Positions 23,979 through 31,918 of a stretch of 38,608 nt of DNA are shown one piece after another. Position 1 is the stretch's first letter; each line of letters opens with the position of its first letter. The notes beneath the pieces are model-generated. The model was not told where the DNA came from, made no database searches, and worked only from the letters and a program-made list of their open reading frames with translations. The position numbers and the translations under genes are program-made. Source of the DNA: Fen-1077 sp050014355 (GTDB lineage: Bacteria; Chloroflexota; Dehalococcoidia; Dehalococcoidales; RBG-16-60-22); NCBI GenBank assembly GCA_050014355.1, contig JBEKDL010000010.1:1-38608 (forward strand), read 5' to 3'.

Positions 23979-25073
23979 TCAAGGGACGATGACCGCCTTT
24001 ATCGGAAGAACCCCCGGCACCTCCCGGCCCACCGTTTTGATGGCCTCCTCCGCCTTTTCTAAGGGGAACTTATGAGTGACCATTTTCTCTACCGGGTATT
24101 TACCTGATTCTACCAGTTTAACTGCAGCTATCGTTGCCTCGCCGCCGGAGGTGAAGACGCCCTGAAGTCTTATTTCGTTCCGGACCAGCTTTTCAACGGC
24201 GATAGGGACTTCCACATCTTTCCCGCCGATGGTCGGAGCGACAATGCTGGCCAGGACAAGCGTGCCCTGCGGCTTCACTAAATCGACCGATTTTACGATG
24301 CCTTTAGCACTACCGGTCACATCCAGCACGACATCAGCCATCTTACCGTTGGTTAAGTCTTTAACTTTCTTTGCCACGTCTTCGTTAACTACATCAATTG
24401 TATATTCCGCTCCGAACTCCCTGGCCAAAGCGAACCGGTTGGAATCATCCGGCATCATCCCGGTAATGATGATAGGCGATGCCCCTGATTCCTTGGCGGC
24501 GATGACGGCGGATATGCCCTGCGGGCCGACCCCCTGGATAACGACCGCCTTCTGGATAGATGCGCCGCCCTGGATGCGGACCCACTGGATACCGTTAGCC
24601 AGTACGGCGTTAATAAGCACAGCCGCTTCCGGGGTCACACTCTTTGACAACTTGTGGACAACGGAATTTGGGGCAATATACATGTACTCCCCGTAGGCAC
24701 CCCAGAGGTGAGGGGGAACGAGGGAGTTAGTGCCGGTCCCATAAGCCTTCTGGTTGCTGCAGAACTTGGAATTGCCTAACAGGCAGTTAGGACAGAAACC
24801 GCACCTGACGTTAACGTCCAGCACCACGTGGTCGCCCTTCGTTACTCCCCACCGCCTTGATGCTTCATCCCCCACTTCGGCGATGTGGCCGAACATTTCA
24901 TGCCCCAGAATCAGAGGGGCGTTAAAGCCGACCTGATAGAACTTGGGGTCCGTGGCGCACACGCCTGTCATCACCACCTTCAATAACCCCTCATCCGGCC
25001 CGATTTTTGGGATATCGAACTCCTTTATGGCCATTTTCCTCGGTCCCAGCAATACCCACGAACGTGTTTTCAC
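23979..25073 (-). CDS. Zinc-dependent alcohol dehydrogenase (MDR), paralog 1
   Basis: Medium-chain zinc dehydrogenase of 364 residues from the preferred start. Catalytic zinc ligands are C39 and H58-E59 (GHEMFGHIAEVG), the structural zinc site is C91-x2-C94-x2-C97-x7-C105, and the cofactor fold has VVIQGVGPQGISA. The GTG at 25073 is chosen because AAAGGAGG lies 11 bases upstream; a TTG at 25112 would add 13 residues with no site. Bases 25074-25282 between it and the ene-reductase gene show no gene. It likely acts with the adjacent SDR in successive alcohol/ketone steps. Confidence 0.87.
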   Translation of the reverse strand: MKTRSWVLLGPRKMAIKEFDIPKIGPDEGLLKVVMTGVCATDPKFYQVGFNAPLILGHEMFGHIAEVGDEASRRWGVTKGDHVVLDVNVRCGFCPNCLLGNSKFCSNQKAYGTGTNSLVPPHLWGAYGEYMYIAPNSVVHKLSKSVTPEAAVLINAVLANGIQWVRIQGGASIQKAVVIQGVGPQGISAVIAAKESGASPIIITGMMPDDSNRFALAREFGAEYTIDVVNEDVAKKVKDLTNGKMADVVLDVTGSAKGIVKSVDLVKPQGTLVLASIVAPTIGGKDVEVPIAVEKLVRNEIRLQGVFTSGGEATIAAVKLVESGKYPVEKMVTHKFPLEKAEEAIKTVGREVPGVLPIKAVIVP

Positions 25074-25282
25074 AGCTGATATTACCTCCTTTGCCGTTAG
25101 AGTCAAACCCAAGTAGGTTTTATTTTACATTCACGTCTTAACACATCTTTTTTGAGCTTAATATAAACGAATAGCTAAGATATGACTACCTCATCCTCCT
25201 CCCACATGAAACTGGCAGGCAGATTCAGCTTACGGGTGATTCTGGCAGCACAGTTTTCGTTAAATTTTCTTGAAAAGATATT

Positions 25283-27241
25283 TCAAATTTTTGAAGCCAC
25301 CTCGGTTGCCTCTTCGATAGCCTCCAGAATATGCCGGGGTGATACGCAATCCCCGACCGCGAAACACTCCGGGACACGGCCGCTCAACTCTTTAAATAAA
25401 TCGCTGTTGGAAACAGCGCCCGCGGCCAGGACGATGCTGTCCGCTTTGAGAAGTGTCCTCTTACCTTTCCCGGAACTGACTACCAGCCCGGCCTGGGTTA
25501 TTTCTTCATATTTTACCCGGGGCATCATGATGACTCCCTTTTCGTCAAGCCGGCGTAACAGGAGCACCCTGGTACAGCCTGGGACGTCAACCGCCATCAA
25601 ATCGCCCCTCCTGGTTATAATGACTTTTCTACCCCTATCCGCCAGAAACTCGGCCGTCTCACAGCCGACTAATTCGCCCCCCAGCACCACCACCGTTTCT
25701 CCCGTCTTCTTTTTACCTTCCAGGACATCCAGCGCGGTAGTCACTTTGCTTTCTCTATTTTCTTCCAGGCCCGGAATTTCAGGTATCAAAGGGTGAGAAC
25801 CGGTAGCGACGATGACCACCTCTGGTTCGAACCCGGTTACCATGGCCGGGCTGGCTTCCCTTCTAAGCTCGACGATAACCGGCAATTTCCGAAGTTGATT
25901 CAAATCATATTCCAATAAGCCGCCGAGGTCTTGTTTATGCGGCGGTAAAATAGCCAGATTTAAAAGACCACCTAACCTGCCCGCTTTTTCCCAGAGAGTG
26001 ACTTCATGGCCGCGGATGGCAGCGATTCTGGCTGCTTCCATACCGGCTGGGCCGCCGCCGATTACGAGAACCTTCTTAGCTCGCCTGGCTGGTTTTGTTT
26101 CCGGTTGGTCTTCCCTTCCGACTCTGGAGTTCACCGTGCAGCGTCCGCCGGACCGTCCAAAATAATTCTCTTTGCTTAGAATCACCCTCTGGAAACAACT
26201 ATGACAGTATATACACTTGCGGATATCTTCTACCTGTCCCCTTAGGGATTTCCTCGGAAAATCGGGATCGGCTATCAAAGGTCTGCCCAGAGTAATAAAA
26301 TCTGCCTCACCGCGCTCAAGAATTTCCTCCGCCAGGAACGGGTCGCCAATCTTACCTCCTACCGACACCGGTATGTTTACGGCTCTTTTGATAGCGGCGG
26401 AGAGCAGTCGATTACATCCCGGGGGATGTGCCTGGGTAGGGATGTTCCAGCAAAGACCCGAGAAGCTACCGGAGACGACATCAAGAGCGTCGGCGCCAGC
26501 TTCCTCGATCATTTGGGCCAGCAGCACTGCATCGCTTAATGCAAACCCTCCGTCCATACGCTGGTCAGCAGTCAGTTTATAAATGATCGGATAATCTTTC
26601 CCTAACTTTTCTCTTGCCTTTTTCACTAGGTCGACACAAAACTTTGCCCTGCCTTTAAAGTCGCCGCCGTATTTATCTGTCCTGTTGTTAACTAACGGGG
26701 AAAGCAAATCGGCTATCAGGTAGGTTGCGCCGCCGTGCACCTGGATGGCATCAGCGCCAGCTTCTTGTATCCTTTTTGCCCCTGCCGTATGTTTTTCTAT
26801 CCATTCATCCAGTTCTGTGGCAGTAACTACTTTAGGCTTTCTGTATGGGGCATATAAAGATTCGTAGGTCCCTCGGGGAATATCTACCGGTATCTCGGAA
26901 GCGGCGCACGTCTCGGTAAAATCCGTTCTTCCGCCACTCGTGCCGATCTGTATAGCGATTTTGGAACCAGCTTTGTGGATGGTGTCGACCAGCTTTTTCA
27001 GGCCGGGAATAAATTTATCGTCCCATATGCCCAGGTTACCGCGTGCCATCGGATTAACGAAGAAAGCCACTGTAATGATAAGTCCCACTCCTCCAGTTGC
27101 CCTCGCTCGGTAATAGTTTATTATCCTTTCACTGACCATTCCGTTTTCGTCAGGCTCCTGCATCGCCATGGGCGCCATTATCATTCTATTTTTTAGCTGT
27201 AGTTTTCCGATGCTTCCAGACCCGAATAGTTGCTTAAACAT
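25283..27241 (-). CDS. NADH:flavin oxidoreductase, OYE/FadH-like (paralog 2)
   Basis: A 652-residue FMN barrel, Fe-S and FAD/NAD enzyme of the 2,4-dienoyl-CoA reductase type. The Fe-S cysteines are C343-x2-C346-x2-C349 and then C368, with an unusually long gap to the last one. FAD motif IGGGPAG at about 394-400; second dinucleotide motif VVVLGGELVGCETAEFL, with Glu in place of the third Gly. Unlike the other two copies here it keeps the Tyr of the proton-donor position (ATYLIADLLSP, Y174) and has VHGG before it. The ATG has AGAAGGAG upstream. It sits between livK and the ADH-SDR pair, all minus strand. Probably reduces a conjugated C=C bond; substrate unknown. Confidence 0.87.
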   Translation of the reverse strand: MFKQLFGSGSIGKLQLKNRMIMAPMAMQEPDENGMVSERIINYYRARATGGVGLIITVAFFVNPMARGNLGIWDDKFIPGLKKLVDTIHKAGSKIAIQIGTSGGRTDFTETCAASEIPVDIPRGTYESLYAPYRKPKVVTATELDEWIEKHTAGAKRIQEAGADAIQVHGGATYLIADLLSPLVNNRTDKYGGDFKGRAKFCVDLVKKAREKLGKDYPIIYKLTADQRMDGGFALSDAVLLAQMIEEAGADALDVVSGSFSGLCWNIPTQAHPPGCNRLLSAAIKRAVNIPVSVGGKIGDPFLAEEILERGEADFITLGRPLIADPDFPRKSLRGQVEDIRKCIYCHSCFQRVILSKENYFGRSGGRCTVNSRVGREDQPETKPARRAKKVLVIGGGPAGMEAARIAAIRGHEVTLWEKAGRLGGLLNLAILPPHKQDLGGLLEYDLNQLRKLPVIVELRREASPAMVTGFEPEVVIVATGSHPLIPEIPGLEENRESKVTTALDVLEGKKKTGETVVVLGGELVGCETAEFLADRGRKVIITRRGDLMAVDVPGCTRVLLLRRLDEKGVIMMPRVKYEEITQAGLVVSSGKGKRTLLKADSIVLAAGAVSNSDLFKELSGRVPECFAVGDCVSPRHILEAIEEATEVASKI

Positions 27242-27412
27242 ATAGTCTCCTTCTAGAACATTTCAGGGGCAATCTCGTTTTTTGATTGTGTTTCTGACCT
27301 GGAAGCCCTTGCTTTTCTATTTCTCCCAATATTGGAGGCATGAGTCCATTCATAATAACTGTGTAATTGTAAATAGAGAAAAATAAACGGGCGGAACTTT
27401 GGGCTCATATAC

Positions 27413-27448
27413 TTAGCGAGCAAGAGCCGTGCGGCCCTTGCTCGCTAA
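27413..27448 (-). terminator. Long hairpin downstream of livK
   Basis: TTAGCGAGCAAG (27413-27424) pairs perfectly with CTTGCTCGCTAA (27437-27448). Inside, GCC pairs with GGC around a 4-base loop with one mismatch, so nearly the whole 36 bases fold. It lies 22 bases after the livK stop. There is no run of T after it on the minus strand, so it may terminate weakly or protect the livK mRNA 3' end. Confidence 0.65.
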
Positions 27449-27470
27449 TAAATTTCTCCTGGCAATGTTC

Positions 27471-28706
27471 CTATTTTGCCGCTCTAAGCGTATTTACCTG
27501 GTCTTTGGTGGGGTATATTCCCTGCTGGTATTTTACCAGGTTGGTCCCGGTAACAATCGGGTAGTCCGGAGAGTTCTTCGTGGTTGCCCACCAAACCGGC
27601 ACTTCCAGTTGATGGTCATAGGCATCCATGGAGACTGTGCCCACGGGCGTGTTAAGGGTTAATGTCTCCCAGGCAGCGATTATCTTGTCCGTATCGAGGC
27701 TGTTGGCTTTCTTTATGGCTTCTAACAGGGCGTAGGTGGCATTATAGTAGTTCAGGGTTAAGTCGTTGACGTACTGACCTTTAACCCTGGCACCGAAATC
27801 CGCCTGAAAAGCTTTCATTTCCGGTGTATCGAGGAAGAACGGGCAGTACATTATCCCATATATTCCTTCCGGCGTATCTTTACCCAGCGGTGTAGAGGTG
27901 CTTGCGTCAAGACCGTACATCGCGGTCACTTTGCATTTCTGGAACAGGCCGAACTGAACCGCCTGTTTGACGAAGGCCGGCCACTGCGGCCCTCCCAGAC
28001 CAGTTATTATAAGGCTAGGGTTCTTGGCGAGAATTGTACCTATGCTACTCGAGAAGTCCATCTCCTGCGAACCTACCCAAGTCACACCCAGGTTGGTTAC
28101 CGATGGTTTGCTCTTGGCCATTGAGGCCCAGAAGGAGTCGTAGATATCATGGGCTACCACCACGTCACCCGAGAGGTAATAAACAGATTTAACGTCGTTC
28201 ATTTTAGATATCTCTTGGGAAAATACGGTGGAGGTAGCCAGATTGACAGCCTGGTGGAAGAAAACATATTTACTGAATTTTGTGGTCCTATCCGCTAACA
28301 CCGTGTCGGTCGCACCGGCGATAAGGAACTTGTTATCGTTCCCCCATTGGTTGAGCGCGGTCGACACGGCGTCCATGAAGCTGCCGACAATTCCCACGCA
28401 GCCTGATGCCTTCAGGTCAGATGCTTTCTGTCCCACCACGCTCGGGTCCGCCTGGTCATCCCTCAAGACCATTTCCACTTTTCGGCCCAGCACACCCCCT
28501 GAAGCATTTTCTTTATCAATGGCCATCTGCGCGCCGGGTACCATATACTCTCCCAGGGCGGCGAAGAAGCCGCTCGTACTGGCTATGACGCCAACTTTGA
28601 GAGTTTCGCCTGAAGTTGGCGTTGAAGAGGTTGTTGACTTACAACCACTGAAAATAAGCCCGCTTACTATGACAACGGTTATTAAAACAAATAGAAATTT
28701 CTTCAT
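27471..28706 (-). CDS. livK: Branched-chain amino-acid-type ABC transporter substrate-binding lipoprotein
   Basis: A 411-residue periplasmic-binding-protein fold (Peripla_BP_6 type) that captures the ligand for a Liv importer. The signal peptide MKKFLFVLITVVIVSGLIF is followed by a lipobox Cys at residue 22 (FSGC), then a Ser/Thr linker, so it should be lipid-anchored outside the membrane. Typical segments: KVGVIASTSGFFAALG, GAQMAIDKENASGGVLGRKV, and LRDDQADPS. It has its own strong promoter and a downstream hairpin and is nearly 6 kb from livHMGF, so it is regulated apart from the permease. The ligand cannot be read from the sequence; neighbouring genes suggest an organic acid or ring compound. 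Confidence 0.9.
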   Translation of the reverse strand: MKKFLFVLITVVIVSGLIFSGCKSTTSSTPTSGETLKVGVIASTSGFFAALGEYMVPGAQMAIDKENASGGVLGRKVEMVLRDDQADPSVVGQKASDLKASGCVGIVGSFMDAVSTALNQWGNDNKFLIAGATDTVLADRTTKFSKYVFFHQAVNLATSTVFSQEISKMNDVKSVYYLSGDVVVAHDIYDSFWASMAKSKPSVTNLGVTWVGSQEMDFSSSIGTILAKNPSLIITGLGGPQWPAFVKQAVQFGLFQKCKVTAMYGLDASTSTPLGKDTPEGIYGIMYCPFFLDTPEMKAFQADFGARVKGQYVNDLTLNYYNATYALLEAIKKANSLDTDKIIAAWETLTLNTPVGTVSMDAYDHQLEVPVWWATTKNSPDYPIVTGTNLVKYQQGIYPTKDQVNTLRAAK

Positions 28707-28836
28707 TCCTGCCTGTACTCCTTAATAATTTTATATACCGATTTAAAATAGAACATTTTCTTTACTTATCGGTTACAAATCACCCCCTTAGCCTGAAATA
28801 TCCGGCAAGTTAGCATCGTGGTATCGAGGCTTTTAG

Positions 28837-28865
28837 ATAATACAACCCTCTTCACTTCTTGTCAA
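28837..28865 (-). promoter_or_regulatory. Strong sigma70-type promoter of livK
   Basis: On the minus strand a perfect TTGACA (28865-28860) and TATTAT (28842-28837) are 17 bases apart. The leader before livK would be about 120 bases. The rest of the 28707-29042 gap shows no gene. Confidence 0.75.
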
Positions 28866-29042
28866 GCTACGGTTGTAAAACGATTGATAGTTACTAAAGG
28901 AACAAGATATGACACTGGAGAAGTATATTATATCAATATGCTGTCATTACGGGGGAGGTCATCAAAAATTTCCCGTTAGATAGTGTAAATGGATATCGTT
29001 CTATGCCGACTTTATTGGAAATAATTGGATATGTAAGATAGC

Positions 29043-31115
29043 TTAGATGGTTTTAGCGATACGCCAACCATCGGCAATTGCGTCGATTATCAAACGTGGC
29101 TCCTGACCATCGCCGATGAGATGAATTTCCGATATTTTTCCCTTAAGAGCCTCAAATAATTCGGTGTTCGGCGTGAAAGGAGACGCTGGCGTAATCGTAT
29201 CGGCCGCGATGGTCTGTTTGACCCCATCTTTGGTCGTGATGACCAGCCCTTGGTCTGTAATTTCCTCGTATTTGACGTGGGTTATTATCTTCACCCTTTT
29301 TTCCTTGAGCCAATCGACCAACCGCTGCTGCTTCCGGCGCGGCAGACCTTCTCCGATATCCTCGTCACCGGCCACGATGGTAACCTTTCTGCCCCGCTTG
29401 ACCAGGAACTCTGCCAGCTCGGCGCCCTGTATGGCGCCGCCGATAACGACCACGTTACGCCCGACGGGCATCCAGAATTTCGTAAGCCACCGCAAGAACC
29501 TCACGCTAAAAAACCTAAGATAAAGCTTGAGTTTACTGTGAAGCTCCGGGCCGCTGATAACGTTACTCCTCTTGATGCCGGGTATCTCGGGTACACAGGG
29601 CTTGCCGCCGACTGCCAGGACGACGGCATCCGGCTTAAGAAGCTCAATTTCCGATGGTTGGAACTCTTTTACCATTCTTTTTGTAACGCCCAGCATTTTT
29701 AGCTGGCGGTCAAGATATTTAACTAGGGCTACCAGATCTTCCCCTTCGAGGCCTTTAACCAGCCCGGCCAGAGGCAATAACCCGCCTAATTTTGCCTCTT
29801 TTTCAAAGAGGATAACCTCGTGTCCCCGGAGCGCTGCCACTCTGGCCGTTTCCATGCCCGCCGGCCCCCCGCCCACCACAACTACCTGTTTCTTTTGAGC
29901 AGCTTTTTTCACGGTATAGTCTTCATTGCCTCCCAGGGCGGCGTTGATGCGGCAGCGCACCGGGTAGCGGTAGACACGGAAGCTGATACAGTGTTCGCAG
30001 GCGGTACACGGGGCGATATCTACAAGCTTTCCTGCAGCGACCTTGTGGGGCAACTCCGGGTCTGCCAGCAGGCGCTTGTTCATGCCAATGAAGTCCGCCC
30101 TGCCCTGCTCCAGGATTTTTTCGCCGAGAATGGGGTCGAGCCTTCCCACGGCTACAACGGGGATATTGACCATCTTTTTAATAGCTGCCGCCAGTGGCAC
30201 GTAAAGCCCCGCCCCGTGATGACTTTTATCCAGCATTTCATCCAGCCCCTCCGGAGGCTCCGGATAAAAAATCAGTTCGGGGTAATGCGAGCTGAGGTAT
30301 TTACCGACGCCGTCGATGCGCACCTGCAGATAGTCCACGCCCGCTCTTTGATAGAAACCCGCCAGGACTTTTGTTTCTTCAATGGTCAGGCCGTTTTCCA
30401 CGCCATATTCCGCGCCGTTAAAGATAACGCCAACCGTGAAGTCCTCTCCGGTGCGAGTCTTAATTTCCCGGATGATTTCGACGACGATGCGGCTCCGGTT
30501 CTCCAGGGTGTCGCAGCCGTATTCATCATGGCGCTTATTGAAACCACGCGAGAGAAAGCTGTTCAGCAGGTGATTGCCGCTGGCATTTATCTCCACCCCG
30601 TCCAGACCGGCCTTACGATAGCGCTCCGCGCCCGCGGCGTACTTGCCGACAATCTCTTTTATCTGGGGAACCGTCAACGCCCGGGTCGTGCTCGGGCGCC
30701 CGCCTTCTTCCACCCGGATGTCAGCTGTGGAGGCCACCGGGTCGTTCCCATCCATCTCTTTCCGATGCCAGGGACCGGCGTGCACCATCTGGGCGAAAAG
30801 CGGGCAGCCGTGCTTATGGATAACCTCCGCCAGCTTGGCCCAGCCAGGGATATATTCGTCGTCATCGATGCGGTAATGAAAAACGTCGTGCGCCCCGATA
30901 GGCCAGTCGAAGATACCTCCTTCGGAAATCATGAGGCCGACGCCGCCCCGGGCGATGGCCTCGGAAAAGTAGAGCTGCCTCTCCGTCATGTGGCCATCCT
31001 TCTCATCGTACTGGTAGCCCATGGAGGAGGTCGTCTTGATTATCCGGTTTTTGGTAGTTATCCGCCCGATACGGCCAGGTTCAAGGAGCTTTTGGAATTT
31101 TTTACTGGCGCTCAT
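29043..31115 (-). CDS. NADH:flavin oxidoreductase, OYE/FadH-like (paralog 3)
   Basis: 690 residues, a close paralog of the protein at 16106: FMN barrel, [4Fe-4S] C370-x2-C373-x2-C376-x11-C388, FAD motif VGGGPAG (about 414-420) and a second dinucleotide fold (VVVIGGAIQGAELAEFL). It shares with that paralog the barrel segment VHAGPWH and His in place of the FadH proton-donor Tyr (SGNHLLN, H182). Last gene of a tight minus-strand operon, 15 bases after the SDR at 31131. It likely reduces a C=C bond, perhaps in the reverse direction as a dehydrogenase; the substrate is unknown. Confidence 0.87.
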   Translation of the reverse strand: MSASKKFQKLLEPGRIGRITTKNRIIKTTSSMGYQYDEKDGHMTERQLYFSEAIARGGVGLMISEGGIFDWPIGAHDVFHYRIDDDEYIPGWAKLAEVIHKHGCPLFAQMVHAGPWHRKEMDGNDPVASTADIRVEEGGRPSTTRALTVPQIKEIVGKYAAGAERYRKAGLDGVEINASGNHLLNSFLSRGFNKRHDEYGCDTLENRSRIVVEIIREIKTRTGEDFTVGVIFNGAEYGVENGLTIEETKVLAGFYQRAGVDYLQVRIDGVGKYLSSHYPELIFYPEPPEGLDEMLDKSHHGAGLYVPLAAAIKKMVNIPVVAVGRLDPILGEKILEQGRADFIGMNKRLLADPELPHKVAAGKLVDIAPCTACEHCISFRVYRYPVRCRINAALGGNEDYTVKKAAQKKQVVVVGGGPAGMETARVAALRGHEVILFEKEAKLGGLLPLAGLVKGLEGEDLVALVKYLDRQLKMLGVTKRMVKEFQPSEIELLKPDAVVLAVGGKPCVPEIPGIKRSNVISGPELHSKLKLYLRFFSVRFLRWLTKFWMPVGRNVVVIGGAIQGAELAEFLVKRGRKVTIVAGDEDIGEGLPRRKQQRLVDWLKEKRVKIITHVKYEEITDQGLVITTKDGVKQTIAADTITPASPFTPNTELFEALKGKISEIHLIGDGQEPRLIIDAIADGWRIAKTI

Positions 31116-31130
31116 TCTTCTGACGACCTT

Positions 31131-31892
31131 TTAAATAACACTCTCCCCGCCATCGACACTGAGAATCTGCCCGGCGATATCGCCGGCGACATCCGAGGCT
31201 AAAAAGGCCACAGCATTGGCGATATCCTGGGGCTGGGTGGTCCGCCTGACAGGTATCCGGGCCATAGCGGCCTTGACCATGTCGGGAGGGGGTGCGCCGC
31301 CGCCGAAGTTGGTCAGCCCCAGGCCCGGGGCGATGCCGTTCACGTTGATGCCGGAAGGCGCCAGCTCAACCGCCAGCGACTGGGTAAAACCCACCACGCC
31401 GGCCTTGGCCGCGTTGTACGTGACCGCATGGGCCATGCCTTTCCGGTAACCGATGGACGCGATATTGATAATCTTGCCGTTTTTATTGGCGAGCATGCTG
31501 GGAAGGACCGCCTTGGTGCAATTTACCGTGCCTTTAAGGTTAAGGTCGATGTCCCGGGTATATTCCGCCTCGGTCTTATCAACGAGGTTTTTAAGCGGAG
31601 TAATGGCGCCGGCGTTATTGACCAGGATATCTATCCGCTTAAATTTCGCCAGGGAGGACTTTACCGCCTCGTTTACTTCGGAGCTGTTAGAAATGTCGGC
31701 TTTTACCGCCAGGGCCTTACGGCCGGCCACTTCTATCTCGCTCGCGGTCTGTCTGGCCCCGGCCAGGTCGATGTCCGCCGCGATGACGTCGCAGCCTTCT
31801 TTGGCCAGGGTCAGGGCTATCGCCTTGCCGAATCCCTTTTGACTGCCTGCTCCGGTCACCAGGGCAACTTTATTTTTTAAACCCAGATCCAT
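31131..31892 (-). CDS. Short-chain dehydrogenase/reductase (paralog 2)
   Basis: Classical SDR, 253 residues. The cofactor loop is TGAGSQKGFG, two residues longer than the common TGxxxGxG. It has AADID with the NAD-type Asp, NNAG at about 92-95, and the catalytic S146, Y159 and K163 (YNAAK). The loop IAPGLGLTNFGGGAPPP near 190-205 is Gly/Pro-rich and would shape the substrate pocket. GGAGGCG precedes the ATG. It lies 26 bases after the AOR gene and 15 bases before the ene-reductase, inside one operon. Confidence 0.9.
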   Translation of the reverse strand: MDLGLKNKVALVTGAGSQKGFGKAIALTLAKEGCDVIAADIDLAGARQTASEIEVAGRKALAVKADISNSSEVNEAVKSSLAKFKRIDILVNNAGAITPLKNLVDKTEAEYTRDIDLNLKGTVNCTKAVLPSMLANKNGKIINIASIGYRKGMAHAVTYNAAKAGVVGFTQSLAVELAPSGINVNGIAPGLGLTNFGGGAPPPDMVKAAMARIPVRRTTQPQDIANAVAFLASDVAGDIAGQILSVDGGESVI

Positions 31893-31918
31893 TTCGCCTC
31901 CTTATTCTCCGGTCATTC

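Noticed and set aside
29820..31202. 460-codon plus-strand frame
   Set aside because: It lies opposite the clearly coding ene-reductase and SDR genes; no domain is recognisable and the length follows from their codon bias.
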